Positions 15,156 to 24,183 of a stretch of DNA of 42,127 nt are shown in pieces. The stretch's first letter is position 1; each line of letters opens with the position of its first letter. The notes under the pieces were generated by a model. That model did no database searches. It was not told where the DNA came from and saw only the letters and a program-made list of their open reading frames with translations. The translations under genes were made by a program, and so were the position numbers. Origin of the DNA: Candidatus Peregrinibacteria bacterium (GTDB taxonomy: Bacteria > Patescibacteriota > Gracilibacteria > Peribacterales > Peribacteraceae); assembly GCA_016196225.1 (NCBI GenBank), contig JACPXZ010000023.1, forward strand, positions 1 through 42,127, read 5' to 3'.

Positions 15156-16283
15156 ATGAAGAAGTATATTGTGATTCTATTCATTGTGGTTTTTTTCTGG
15201 CCGACAAGTGTTGATGCATGGAGACGGTTTCCGAACTCCCAATTTTCTCGACGTGTATTACAGGATCGTTTTACAGAGCGGCGTGCAAATCGGGTTCAGA
15301 GTATTCAACGTGCGCAACCAAATAGAATTGTTTCGCCCCTATTACCGATACCGAATGTAAGTGGGACAGATTGGGACACTTCGGTGCCGACATTTTTGTT
15401 ACTGGGTTCCACTTCTCCTATTGTCGGAGCGGCTCGGGTGTTTCCGGACGCAGAACCACTCAATGTATCGGCAATTCATATTGTATTAATAGATGCCGTA
15501 TCATCGGTTCAGTCGTTCCTGGTGTATGACGGACAGTCGCGGTTTTTGGGAAATGCGTATCTTGACCCCTCCATTGCGGGAGGTTTTACGTATGTTCTCC
15601 CTATAAAGACCAGTACGTTGATTTTGCCAAAACGCGAGGTATTCCAGTTTTATGTCAAAGCGCGTCTACGGGCATTTGAGGAAGGAGGGGTCAGTGGGGA
15701 TCAGGTGCAGATACGGTACCTGGTGGTGAAAGGCGACGGATTTTGGAGTAACCGAACCTATAGTCAATCGACATCAGAAACGTTTACTGTTTTTGAAATG
15801 GCGCGATCCATGATCAAAAAAATATCGCGTGTTTCTCCCGAGACTGGCGTGCTGGTCAGTGGACAGGGACAATATCTCGGTGCGTTTCAATTTGAAGGGA
15901 CTCCAAGTGATCCCGGTGCGGAGATCCGCGTTACGGATCTCACATTTCAGGTAAATCAGGCGGGGGGAATCGGTGTCTCCAATATGAGGCTGAAACGTCT
16001 CGGCTCCGGTACTTCTGTCAATTGCACAGTGAGTAGCTCGATAGTGACGTGTGCGGCTATCTCTGAGAGCGAAGGGTCGATTCGGAGTGGACCGGCCACG
16101 TTTCAACTGTATGGAGATGTGTCTATTCCTTCGGATGTGACGAGGGCGTCACTGCAGATTCTTTTAAATGAACCGGGTACTTCTGTAGGTGCGGGGGGGG
16201 TCGGTTGGACCGATGGGCAGAGCACGTTTAACTGGGTGCAATTTGATCAGCCCGTTGCGGGGGGGACAGTATTTTCTTATTGA
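15156..16283 (+). CDS. Secreted protein of unknown function, 375 aa
   Basis: A signal peptide is evident (MKKYIVILFIVVFFWPTSVDA, cleavage likely after Ala21). The mature part is rich in Thr/Ser/Val/Gly and predicted beta strands, with no catalytic motif that I can name. The repeated pattern of hydrophobic strands and short polar turns, and one pair of cysteines (NCTVSSSIVTC), suggest stacked beta-sandwich domains exposed on the surface. Divergent from rsmA, it overlaps the uvrD 3' end by 7 nt. A surface or S-layer-associated role is inference. Confidence 0.6.
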   Translation: MKKYIVILFIVVFFWPTSVDAWRRFPNSQFSRRVLQDRFTERRANRVQSIQRAQPNRIVSPLLPIPNVSGTDWDTSVPTFLLLGSTSPIVGAARVFPDAEPLNVSAIHIVLIDAVSSVQSFLVYDGQSRFLGNAYLDPSIAGGFTYVLPIKTSTLILPKREVFQFYVKARLRAFEEGGVSGDQVQIRYLVVKGDGFWSNRTYSQSTSETFTVFEMARSMIKKISRVSPETGVLVSGQGQYLGAFQFEGTPSDPGAEIRVTDLTFQVNQAGGIGVSNMRLKRLGSGTSVNCTVSSSIVTCAAISESEGSIRSGPATFQLYGDVSIPSDVTRASLQILLNEPGTSVGAGGVGWTDGQSTFNWVQFDQPVAGGTVFSY

Positions 16284-18532
16284 AGAGGCTTGAGTGGTGC
16301 AATACTTAATGCGAATGTTTTGCGTGTACCATCGTCAAATTCAATATCCGCGACGTTTCCCCGTCGGTTCATGACCGTGCCGTTTCCAAATGACGCATGA
16401 GATACTCGTGAGCCCTCATTAAACATATCCTGATTAATGTCATCCTCCAGAAAGTCCACATTCTTTTTAAACTCAATCCGTACTTCTTCATTTATTTTGG
16501 GTTTTACACCTGCCTGCCGGCAGGCAGGTTCTTTTGATTTGCTCCACCCAAATACACTCAAAATATTGTCGCTGCGTTTTTCGATCTCGCTATCCGGGAG
16601 ATCGGCAAGGAATCGACTTGGAGCGCGGGACTCCGTCTTCCCCCAGAGCATACGTGCCCGGGTGAAAAAGAGTTTGAGATAGGTTTTGGCGCGTGTCATC
16701 CCGACATAGAGTAGACGGCGCTCTTCTTCCAATTGTGTGCGATCAAAGAGTGCATTGCCATGAGGAAGGATCCCTTCCTCGCATCCGGCGATGATAACAT
16801 GTTCGAATTCCAGTCCCTTACAAAGATGTAGTGTCATGAGAGTCACGGCATCGGAAGCCAAATCTTCAAGACGATCGACTTCGGAGATAAGGCTGACTTC
16901 TTCCAAGAATGCGGTGAGGCTTATGTTGGGTTCCAGGTGATCGTATTTACGCATCACTGACAAGAGTTCCTGCATATTTTGCCACCGTTCCTCTCCTTCG
17001 TCCGTACCATCCCGGAGCCACGATTCCATATTCGTTTCATTGATGATGAAAAGCGTGAGTTCCGAGACCGGTAGACGGGATGACCGTTCTTGTGCGTGGG
17101 AGAGAACTTCGGTGAATTTAAAAATTCTGTTCTTTGTCCCTTCATTGAGCGCATCTATTTTTGTTGCCGAACAAAGAGTATCCCATAAGGAGAGTGCATG
17201 GGTAACACTATGGTTTTGCATGTGTTCCATGGTTGTGAGGCCGATTTTGCGTGAGGGGGTATTGAGAATGCGCAGGAGCGAGATTGTATCCAGAGGATTA
17301 AGAATCACGCGGAGGTATGCAAGAAGGTCCTTTACTTCTTTGCGTGCATAAAATTTGAACCCTCCGATGATGCGATAGGGGAGCCCCATGCGCATACACG
17401 TTTCTTCAAAAAGGCGGGATTGGGCATTTGTCCGGTAGAGAATGACCTGATCATTGAGAGGGATGCCGGAACTTTGGAGTCGTTCGATGGCGAGAAGAGC
17501 TTCCTCTGCCTCCTTATGCTCATCGGCGACTTCAAAAACCAAAACTTTCGGCCCCTCCTTTCGGTCCGTCCACATCTTTTTTTGGGGGCGATTGGGATTG
17601 GCGATAATGATGCGATCAGCTGCCGTGAGGATTGGTTGGACGGAGCGGTAGTTTTGTTCGAGTATGATGCGGGTCGCATCAGGATAATCCTTTTGGAATT
17701 CTAAAATGTTACGGATATCCGCTCCACGAAAGGCATAGATCGATTGATCGGGGTCGCCGATAACGCAAATGTTGCGATATTTTTTTGCAAGGAGAGAGAG
17801 GAGAAGATATTGGGAGTGGTTGGTATCCTGATATTCATCCACATGAAGATATCGCCAGGTTTCTTGGTAGCGATCGAGGACCTCCGGACATTCACAGAAA
17901 AGGCGTACGGTCTCGAGGATCAGATCATCAAAGTCGAGGGCACTACTGGCATGGAGTTTTTTTTGGTAGAGGACATATGCCTGGGTCACTTTGTGCATGC
18001 GATCGGTCGTTGCTTGTAACTCTGCTTTTTTCGGGGAGAGCGCTTCGCATTTGAATCGGCCGATACAGCCAAGAGCAGCGCGGGATTTGAGTTCGGTTTC
18101 ATCAATTCGACATTCTTTGAGAACTTCCTTCATCAGTCTTTCCTGATCATCGCTGTCATAGATCACAAATTTCCGATCCCGTCCGATCTTATCGATATCT
18201 CTTCGGAGGATCCGTGCACAGATGGAATGGAAGGTGCCCATGGTGGGAAGTTGGCTAGGGGGCAAATTCATTCCTCGGTGGGAGTTGGCCAGCAAATTTT
18301 TAATTCTTTCCTTCATTTCGTTCGCTGCTTTGTTCGTAAACGTCACCGCGAGGATTTGCCATGGAGGAACTCCCTGTTCCATGAGACGGGCGATGCGGTG
18401 GATCAGTGCACGCGTTTTTCCACTGCCGGCGCCGGCGATAATGAGGAGGGGGCCGCTCCGGTGTTCCACTGCTCTTTGTTGCTCGGGATTGAGTTGCTGG
18501 AGGATCGGGTGTTGTAGAGAGAGCTTGGACAT
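16277..18532 (-). CDS. uvrD: UvrD/PcrA/Rep-type superfamily 1A DNA helicase
   Basis: 751 aa from the ATG at 18532 (MSKLSLQHPILQQLNPEQQRAV); the longer frame upstream adds 28 polar residues without similarity. Motifs: Walker A GAGSGKT (34-40), TFTNKAANEM, DEYQDTN, GDPDQSIYAFRGAD, LEQNYRS, TLHLCKGLEFEHV and VGMTRAKTYL, in the right order for a 3'-5' helicase in repair and replication. The C-terminal linker contains KEPACRQAGVKPK, made by a palindromic repeat, then a Tudor-like end (GSRVSHASFGNGTVMNRRGNVADIEFDDGTRK) as in PcrA. It would unwind DNA in excision repair and clear RecA or stalled polymerase. Confidence 0.95.
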   Translation of the reverse strand: MSKLSLQHPILQQLNPEQQRAVEHRSGPLLIIAGAGSGKTRALIHRIARLMEQGVPPWQILAVTFTNKAANEMKERIKNLLANSHRGMNLPPSQLPTMGTFHSICARILRRDIDKIGRDRKFVIYDSDDQERLMKEVLKECRIDETELKSRAALGCIGRFKCEALSPKKAELQATTDRMHKVTQAYVLYQKKLHASSALDFDDLILETVRLFCECPEVLDRYQETWRYLHVDEYQDTNHSQYLLLSLLAKKYRNICVIGDPDQSIYAFRGADIRNILEFQKDYPDATRIILEQNYRSVQPILTAADRIIIANPNRPQKKMWTDRKEGPKVLVFEVADEHKEAEEALLAIERLQSSGIPLNDQVILYRTNAQSRLFEETCMRMGLPYRIIGGFKFYARKEVKDLLAYLRVILNPLDTISLLRILNTPSRKIGLTTMEHMQNHSVTHALSLWDTLCSATKIDALNEGTKNRIFKFTEVLSHAQERSSRLPVSELTLFIINETNMESWLRDGTDEGEERWQNMQELLSVMRKYDHLEPNISLTAFLEEVSLISEVDRLEDLASDAVTLMTLHLCKGLEFEHVIIAGCEEGILPHGNALFDRTQLEEERRLLYVGMTRAKTYLKLFFTRARMLWGKTESRAPSRFLADLPDSEIEKRSDNILSVFGWSKSKEPACRQAGVKPKINEEVRIEFKKNVDFLEDDINQDMFNEGSRVSHASFGNGTVMNRRGNVADIEFDDGTRKTFALSIAPLKPLQ
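16508..16529. repeat. Perfect 22-bp palindrome inserted in frame in uvrD
   Basis: ACCTGCCTGCC followed by its exact reverse complement GGCAGGCAGGT. Read on the - strand it encodes PACRQAG in the linker before the Tudor-like domain. The hexapeptide ACRQAG is one I recall from many CPR proteins. Confidence 0.75.
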
Positions 18533-18610
18533 GGAATATATCTTACTATAGGATGCCTTTCCTCTGCTGCTCTTTAACAAGGATCTTTTTCTCGAAAAGA
18601 GAGGTGTGTG

Positions 18611-19033
18611 ATGCAAAGGCTTTGGTTACTTGTTCTTGTGGTACCGCTCATAGTGTTTGGTTTGTTTATGCGGGCAACCGTCGATGTTCCGCAAACATGG
18701 GAGGAAAGGGTATTGGCATGGGAGGCCTATTTGCACGTTGATGTTGCCATGGATGGGGAATCAGGAAGTGTCGAAGAAACTGTGCGTTTGATCAATGCGG
18801 CGGTGCAAGTGGCCTGCAACAAGGATGGACTCACTCTTAAAAAAGGGGAGTTCGTGGATGACCGGCCACTCTTGGAAGGACGAGGAGCGTTCTCACTGTA
18901 CCGAGAAATGGCCTACCCCCCGGAAGGATACCGAGCGAATGAGGACCTTTGGAGGGAGCTGATGGATACCCTTCTCAAAGAACACAACGTGAAGGTTGAC
19001 TGTGTAGGATTCAGTTCCGCTCACCCACGGTGA
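18611..19033 (+). CDS. Hypothetical membrane-anchored protein, 140 aa
   Basis: The ATG at 18611 is preceded by GAGAGGTG with 4-nt spacing, one of the few good Shine-Dalgarno sites here. One N-terminal helix (LWLLVLVVPLIVFGLFM) is followed by a polar domain of about 115 residues with three cysteines. No family recognised. It lies divergently from uvrD and ends just before a strong + strand terminator (19059-19091), so it is a complete single-gene transcript. Confidence 0.6.
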   Translation: MQRLWLLVLVVPLIVFGLFMRATVDVPQTWEERVLAWEAYLHVDVAMDGESGSVEETVRLINAAVQVACNKDGLTLKKGEFVDDRPLLEGRGAFSLYREMAYPPEGYRANEDLWRELMDTLLKEHNVKVDCVGFSSAHPR

Positions 19034-19058
19034 ACAATTGACAGACAGCAGAGGGTTG

Positions 19059-19091
19059 CCCCCTTCCATGCGTTATGGGAGGGGGTTTTTT
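19059..19091 (+). terminator. Intrinsic terminator after the 18611 gene
   Basis: CCCCCTTCC (19059-19067) pairs with GGGAGGGGG (19077-19085; one G-T pair), loop ATGCGTTAT, followed by six T (19086-19091). It is oriented for + strand transcription. Confidence 0.85.
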
Positions 19092-19092
19092 G

Positions 19093-20145
19093 TTATACAG
19101 ACACCAGAGTTTCCTGTGGGCGTTCAAGAAGGGAGGGATCAACTTTCCCACCCACTTTTTTGTCGGTGAGCTGGTAGATATCTTTATCAAGTTTTTGAAA
19201 TTCTTTATAGGCGATATTGAATGTGTTGACGGTTGTCCCCAGGTGGCCACCAAGTTTTTGCATGTAGGATTCATATCCTGCGATGTGACGACCAAGTTTT
19301 TCCACTTTGAACAGAACTTCTCGCACGGATTCTTCCATCTTAAATGCCTTGAGCCCTTGCAAAACTGTCTGGAGGTACGCGAAGAATGTCGCAGGGGAGA
19401 CAATGACTACCCGTTTACCAAATGCATACTCGATGAGCGTGGTTTTATTAACGTCCACCGTTCCAACTTTATTTATCAATAGATCGTAATAGATGCCGTC
19501 TGCAGGGATGAACATAAATGCAAATTCAGTTGTTCCAGCCTCCGGACGAATGTACTTGGCCGTCTCATCAATGCGGAGTTTCAAGTCACGTTTGAATTCT
19601 TTTTCCAATTCTTCACGGTGCTTCTCGTTGCGTTCGGTAGCGATATCATTGAAACGGTCAGCAGAAAATTTAGCATCGATGGGGATCATCTGTTCACGAA
19701 AGAAGACGACCGCATCGACGATTTCTCCATCCGGAAATGTATATTGCATTTTATACTGCTCCGGTTGGAGTACGTGCGTGAGGAGTGTTTCTAACCAATA
19801 TTCACTTAATACTCCTCGCCCTTTTGGATTTTTTAAAATGATCTGGAGGTCCTGCAATTGTTCCGAGAAGTTCATAACCTGTTTATTGGTTTCGTCGATC
19901 TTGGTGAGCTTTTCTGTGACCTCCTTAATGATGGCAGTACTTTGTCGAAACTGTCCCTGCATCGTCTTCGTGAGGTACTCACGATCTTGGAGACGTGATT
20001 CTTGGAGTTCCTTATGGAGACGTTCGATGTCTTCTCGAAGACTCTTATCCTGTGTCTGTGGTTGGAGGAGTTTCCAACTGATGAATCCGCAGAGAACGAG
20101 GATAAGCCCGAGAGTCGCATAAAGCATAGGCATAGAGTGTACCAT
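19093..20145 (-). CDS. rmuC: DNA recombination protein RmuC
   Basis: 350 aa from the ATG at 20145. Upstream, the frame continues to 20259, but that stretch would cover the rpsO promoter, so the shorter start is preferred. One membrane helix (LYATLGLILVLCGFISW) is followed by a coiled coil (about 30-110) and the RmuC nuclease-like domain: KGRGVLSEYWLETLL, IPIDAKFSADRFND, LRIDETAKYI, EFAFMFIPADGIYYDLL, VVIVSPATFFAYLQTV. The DxK and E residues fit the PD-(D/E)xK-like fold described for RmuC. It limits DNA inversions between short repeats in E. coli. A TATAAA hexamer lies 9 nt upstream of the start. Confidence 0.9.
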   Translation of the reverse strand: MVHSMPMLYATLGLILVLCGFISWKLLQPQTQDKSLREDIERLHKELQESRLQDREYLTKTMQGQFRQSTAIIKEVTEKLTKIDETNKQVMNFSEQLQDLQIILKNPKGRGVLSEYWLETLLTHVLQPEQYKMQYTFPDGEIVDAVVFFREQMIPIDAKFSADRFNDIATERNEKHREELEKEFKRDLKLRIDETAKYIRPEAGTTEFAFMFIPADGIYYDLLINKVGTVDVNKTTLIEYAFGKRVVIVSPATFFAYLQTVLQGLKAFKMEESVREVLFKVEKLGRHIAGYESYMQKLGGHLGTTVNTFNIAYKEFQKLDKDIYQLTDKKVGGKVDPSLLERPQETLVSV

Positions 20146-20161
20146 TTCCTGTGGTTTATAC

Positions 20162-20189
20162 TTGATTTTTAGGAGTTCATCCGTATAAT
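20162..20189 (+). promoter_or_regulatory. rpsO-pnp promoter
   Basis: TTGATT (20162-20167), a 16-nt spacer, TATAAT (20184-20189). A leader of about 70 nt follows to the rpsO ATG, with a CCCGT/ACGGG inverted repeat (20193-20197 and 20211-20215) that could take part in S15 autoregulation. Confidence 0.65.
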
Positions 20190-20266
20190 TCGCCCGTTCA
20201 GCCTCTCTTGACGGGACTCTCCCTCTTGGGGCGGTTGGCAGCGGGTTTTTCTGTTCCATCTCTCTT

Positions 20267-20536
20267 ATGTCTCTCCAAAGGACTCAAAAGAAGCGCCTCA
20301 TCGCAAAACATCGACGGCACGATAAAGATACGGGGTCTCCCCAGGTTCAGGTTGCTCTCCTTACAAAAGAAATCGGTCTCCTTACCAAGCATTTGCAGGA
20401 ACACAAAAAGGATCACTCTGCCCGTCGAGGGCTTCTTGGCAAAGTGGCCCAACGTCGCAAAATGCTTATATACCTCAAAATGAATAAGCCGGTGGAGTAT
20501 CAGGATGTTCTGGAGGTTAATAAGTTGAAGAGGTGA
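20267..20536 (+). CDS. rpsO: 30S ribosomal protein S15
   Basis: 89 aa, normal size. The S15 signature is clear: [37 protein letters not shown], and a basic tail ending in LKR. It binds the central domain of 16S rRNA and starts platform assembly. The TGA stop (20534-20536) overlaps the Shine-Dalgarno sequence of pnp, and the pnp ATG follows one base later, so the two genes are translationally coupled, the classical rpsO-pnp arrangement. Confidence 0.97.
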   Translation: MSLQRTQKKRLIAKHRRHDKDTGSPQVQVALLTKEIGLLTKHLQEHKKDHSARRGLLGKVAQRRKMLIYLKMNKPVEYQDVLEVNKLKR

Positions 20537-20537
20537 T

Positions 20538-22787
20538 ATGCCGGCCGCACAGAAAGCATTTCAGGCACAAAAGGAATATACGGTCGAGCTTGGTGACCAA
20601 AAGTTGGTCTTTAAGACCGGACTTCTTGGCAATCAGGCAAATGCGAGTGTGGTTTGTCAGATGGGTGATACCGTGTGCATGAGCAACTGTACGGTTGGTG
20701 TTGATCCGCGTGAGGGTGTTGATTTTCTCCCTCTTCAGGTCGTGTATCAGGAGAAATTCTATGCCGGAGGTTCCATTGCCGGATCCCGATTCCGCAAGCG
20801 CGAAGGGCGACCGGCCGATGAGTATGTTCTTCTTGGACGGATGATTGACCGGGGACTTCGACCGATGTTCCCCAAGAATTTTTTCAATGATATTCAGGTC
20901 TTTTGTACGGTGCTTTCGTATGACTTTGAATACGAACACGATATTGCATCCGCCAATGCGGCCAATCTTGCCGTTGCCCTCTCCGATATGCCGGCGGATG
21001 GTCCGCTCGGGTCTGTCCGTGTGGGACTGATCGGTGGAGAACTTGTGCTCAATCCCTCCCGTGAGGCGCGTAAAAAGTCAGATCTTGATATGTTTGTCAC
21101 GGCATCCCCTGATCGTGTGGTGATGATTGAGGCTGGGGCTAACGAAGTCCCGGAAGAGGAGATCTTACGTGCGATCCAATTCGGAAAAAAGTGGGCGCAG
21201 AAGATTGCCCATTCTTTTAAAGATATTGTTGGAGAAAGAGGAAAAACAAAGCGAGAGATTCCGGTTGCTGTGACCCATGACGATGCGTTGGAATATCTTT
21301 CCTTGTGGGCATTGCCGGCGATTACCAAAGCGATTAAGGCACCGATGCCGAAGCTTGACCGACGCAAGATTTTCCACGATTTGATGGCAGATTCTTCTGC
21401 CAAACTTCAGGAGGCCATCGATGCAAAGAAAGTTAAAGTGAAGGACGAAGAAGTGGAAGCGGTTCTTAAGCATGCTCCGGTATTTGTGGATAAAATTATC
21501 AAAGAGGAAGCCCGGCGGTTGATTCTTGAAGAGGGGATTCGAATGAGCAGTCGCACCGTGGATGAAATTCGTGCAGTAGAGGCTATGGTGGATGTTCTCC
21601 CCAATACTGTCCATGGAAGCGCACTCTTCCAGCGAGGGGAAACACAGGGACTGACAACCTGCACGTTGGGTGGCCCGGGACAGAAGTTACTCATCGAAGG
21701 AATGGAAGGGGAACAGGAATTGCGATATTTCCATCATTATAACTTCCCTCCGTTTTCCGTAGGCGAAACAAGTAACCGTTTGTTTGTCGGGAATCGTGAA
21801 ATCGGACATGGCAACCTTGCACAGCGGGGGATCGAACCGGTGTTGCCGGATATCGAGTCCTTCCCATATACCATCCGAACGGTAACAGAAATATTGGAGA
21901 GTAATGGATCGTCTTCCATGGCGGCGACATGTGGTTGCACACTGGCATTGATGGCGGCAGGGGTCCCCATCCGTGCTCCGGTTGCCGGGATCGCCCTTGG
22001 GTTAATGTCAGATGAAAAAAAGGGGAAGTACGTGATCTTGTCGGATCTTCAGGATGAAGAAGATTTTGGGGGGGATATGGATTTTAAGGTGACGGGGACT
22101 CGTAAGGGCATTACGGCGATCCAGATGGATATCAAGATCAAGGGGTTGCCGGATGAGGTATTTGCAGAAGCACTGGAACGGTCAAGAAAAGGGCGGTTCC
22201 ATATTTTGGATATTATGCTGTCGGTGATCGCGGAACCACGCAAAGAGTTAAGTCCCCGCGCGCCGCGAATTGAGACGATCCAGATTAACCCCGAAGACAT
22301 TCGTATCGTGATCGGGAAGGGGGGGGAGACGATCCAAAAGATCACGAAAGATCTTGGCGTAGAAATTGATATCGAGGACAGCGGACTCATCTTTGTGACG
22401 GCCAAGAATGGAGAAGCAATGCTGAAAGCGAAAGAATGGATTGAGGGTCTTACCGCAAGGCCGGAGGTGGGGAAAACGTATGACTGTAAAGTCGTGCGTA
22501 TCGTTGCCGGTGTGGGGGCAATTGTGGAATTCCTTCGTGGTAAAGATGCGATGATCCATATTTCGGAGCTCCAGTGGCAGCGGACGGAGAACGTCGAGGA
22601 TGTGCTGAAGATGGGAGATCAGGTGAAGGCATTATGTATCGAATTTGACCCGGTGGAAAACCGAACGCGCATGTCGCTGAAACAACTACAGGAGCGTCCG
22701 GCGGGTTTTGTGGATCGTCCACAGGGTGGACCACCGCATGGAGGCGGACATCGCGGGCCTCCGCGAGGAGGGGGGTATCGACGATAA
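20538..22787 (+). CDS. pnp: Polyribonucleotide nucleotidyltransferase (PNPase)
   Basis: 749 aa. Two RNase PH domains separated by a helical domain, then KH (IGKGGETIQKIT, about 592-603) and S1 (GKTYDCKVVRIVAGVGAIVEFLRGKDAMIHISEL), ending in a Gly/Arg/Pro-rich tail (GGPPHGGGHRGPPRGGGYRR). FHHYNFPPFSVGE and the second-core Asp of DFGGDMDFKV belong to the phosphorolytic site. It degrades RNA 3'-5' using phosphate. It has a strong Shine-Dalgarno AGAGGTGAT at 20529-20537, unlike most genes here, as expected for the second gene of an operon. It ends one base before the convergent channel gene. Confidence 0.97.
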   Translation: MPAAQKAFQAQKEYTVELGDQKLVFKTGLLGNQANASVVCQMGDTVCMSNCTVGVDPREGVDFLPLQVVYQEKFYAGGSIAGSRFRKREGRPADEYVLLGRMIDRGLRPMFPKNFFNDIQVFCTVLSYDFEYEHDIASANAANLAVALSDMPADGPLGSVRVGLIGGELVLNPSREARKKSDLDMFVTASPDRVVMIEAGANEVPEEEILRAIQFGKKWAQKIAHSFKDIVGERGKTKREIPVAVTHDDALEYLSLWALPAITKAIKAPMPKLDRRKIFHDLMADSSAKLQEAIDAKKVKVKDEEVEAVLKHAPVFVDKIIKEEARRLILEEGIRMSSRTVDEIRAVEAMVDVLPNTVHGSALFQRGETQGLTTCTLGGPGQKLLIEGMEGEQELRYFHHYNFPPFSVGETSNRLFVGNREIGHGNLAQRGIEPVLPDIESFPYTIRTVTEILESNGSSSMAATCGCTLALMAAGVPIRAPVAGIALGLMSDEKKGKYVILSDLQDEEDFGGDMDFKVTGTRKGITAIQMDIKIKGLPDEVFAEALERSRKGRFHILDIMLSVIAEPRKELSPRAPRIETIQINPEDIRIVIGKGGETIQKITKDLGVEIDIEDSGLIFVTAKNGEAMLKAKEWIEGLTARPEVGKTYDCKVVRIVAGVGAIVEFLRGKDAMIHISELQWQRTENVEDVLKMGDQVKALCIEFDPVENRTRMSLKQLQERPAGFVDRPQGGPPHGGGHRGPPRGGGYRR

Positions 22788-23648
22788 CTATCCTTTGCGG
22801 AGGTGCTCTTCGATGTGGTGTACTACCTGCCGGAGATCTTCGAGTGAGGATTGATTGTTTTTACTAATGGAATTCTCCCACAGGTCGACTAGTTTTTTGC
22901 TTTGTGTAAGGAATGCATCGACATTGCGGATACTGTTGGGTGGTAGGTTAACCGTATGGGCACGGAGGGCATGGAAGAACTGTTGTATGCGGATAAAAGT
23001 GCGTACTGCACCCTCCACGAGGAGGTTCTCCCGTCGCTCGGAAAGCGTAACCAGTCCCTCTTCATCGTAAAGTTTGGGAATATCAAGAAATGCTGCCTGC
23101 ACCCGTGCAATGGCAACATCGAAGTCATGCCACTCTGGGTCTGAGAGTTGATGAGCGTGTGTGAGATGTGTGAGGAGGATGTCGATGTCCTGTCGGACAA
23201 GATGGAATTCGTCGAGAATGGTATGTGCGCTTTCTTCGTTGCTCAGACGATAGAGGTTTTCAGTAAAATGTTCCTGTTTTTGGGATACGAGCTTTGTTAC
23301 CAGGATCGCAAAGGTGGAAAGCGAAGCGATTGCCTGAATACTGGTGAGTATCTTTGAAAACCCCTGTGGGACAATGTCACCGAATCCTACGGATGTTGCC
23401 GTCATAATGCTGAAGTAGAGACTATCAAAGAACCGCTCAAATGGCGGTACCGTGATTGCAATGGTCGGTCCGTGATCGGGTGATATGAGGCTAATGATCC
23501 AGTACGCAACGGCAAAACCAAAGGTCATGCCTGCCCATAGCAGAAGCAAGGCGCTATTGGGGAGTTGTGCAATGGCATTGTCCGTATAGCCGCGATTGGT
23601 ATTGGTCGTCACTATTGATATTATAGCATAAAAATCACTTTTTAGCAT
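22788..23648 (-). CDS. Two-helix potassium-channel-like protein with long cytoplasmic helical domain
   Basis: 286 aa from the ATG at 23648, which overlaps the FmdB gene end by 14 nt. Helix 1 (LLLLWAGMTFGFAVAYWIISL), pore helix and filter (SLYFSIMTATSVGFGDIVP), helix 2 (ILTSIQAIASLSTFAILVTKLV). TSVGFGD is a conservative variant of the TVGYGD potassium filter. The remaining 170 residues are mostly helical, with no RCK/TrkA-N domain, so gating must be by something else. An ion channel in the cytoplasmic membrane; K+ selectivity is probable but not certain. Confidence 0.8.
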   Translation of the reverse strand: MLKSDFYAIISIVTTNTNRGYTDNAIAQLPNSALLLLWAGMTFGFAVAYWIISLISPDHGPTIAITVPPFERFFDSLYFSIMTATSVGFGDIVPQGFSKILTSIQAIASLSTFAILVTKLVSQKQEHFTENLYRLSNEESAHTILDEFHLVRQDIDILLTHLTHAHQLSDPEWHDFDVAIARVQAAFLDIPKLYDEEGLVTLSERRENLLVEGAVRTFIRIQQFFHALRAHTVNLPPNSIRNVDAFLTQSKKLVDLWENSISKNNQSSLEDLRQVVHHIEEHLRKG

Positions 23649-23928
23649 TACCCGCATCTTTCTCCTTTTTGTCACATTTGTTCTCTTTCTTTTCAGGTTT
23701 TTTGTCATTCGTGGATTTGTCCGTGGTTTCCTTGAGAGGAGTGACCGGAGACGCGGCACTATCGGTTTTATAGAATCCCTGACCTTTAAAGTGAATACAG
23801 GGGGGCGCGATGCATTTTTGTGTCGTTCTGCCGCAGAGGGGACAGAAGGGCAATGTTTTTATCCCAAAGGGGAGAGTGGATTCGAATATATGGCCGCACT
23901 GGTCGCACTGAAAATCAAAACGTGGCAT
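23635..23928 (-). CDS. FmdB-type zinc ribbon protein
   Basis: 97 aa. MPRFDFQCDQCGHIFE and LPFCPLCGRTTQK give a CxxC...CxxC zinc ribbon, the FmdB/CxxC_CXXC_SSSS regulatory domain, followed by IHFKGQGFYKTD, also typical of the family. The tail is Lys/Glu/Asp-rich and disordered. Function unknown; related proteins were named for a putative formamidase regulator. It overlaps the channel gene by 14 nt, so the two are co-transcribed. Confidence 0.85.
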   Translation of the reverse strand: MPRFDFQCDQCGHIFESTLPFGIKTLPFCPLCGRTTQKCIAPPCIHFKGQGFYKTDSAASPVTPLKETTDKSTNDKKPEKKENKCDKKEKDAGNAKK

Positions 23929-23939
23929 GGAGATATTGT

Positions 23940-23967
23940 ACTCCCCCTCAGGGGGAGGTGGCCTCCG
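23940..23967. repeat. G/C-rich palindromic intergenic repeat (copy 3, short)
   Basis: CTCCCCCTCAGGGGGAG palindrome followed by GTGGCCTCCGC. It belongs by style to the family at 7715, 12087 and 36170, but only one palindrome unit is present. Confidence 0.5.
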
Positions 23968-24129
23968 CTACAAAATCTTCCCCTTTGCACCGGAGAGCAT
24001 TCCTTTGTGGTGGAAGAGATTCCAGATGCCACGGACAGTGAGGGCGCCGATAAGTACTATTCCTGTCACTGCGGCAAGGGAGGAGGTTTCGGCTGCTTCT
24101 AATACTGAGGAGGATTCGAGGGGAGACAT
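23968..24129 (-). CDS. Possible small membrane protein, 53 aa
   Basis: ATG at 24129, TAG ending at 23968. It reads MSPLESSSVLEAAETSS, then a hydrophobic helix (LAAVTGIVLIGALTVRGIWNLF) and a basic tail (HHKGMLSGAKGKIL). The positive-inside layout argues for a real membrane peptide; against it, there is no Shine-Dalgarno site and the 3' end runs into a repeat. It sits upstream of fmdB on the same strand. No family recognised. Confidence 0.4.
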   Translation of the reverse strand: MSPLESSSVLEAAETSSLAAVTGIVLIGALTVRGIWNLFHHKGMLSGAKGKIL

Positions 24130-24183
24130 ATTGACGGCATTGTAGCCAAGAGTTGATGTTTTGCAAGAATATTGTCAAACCCC

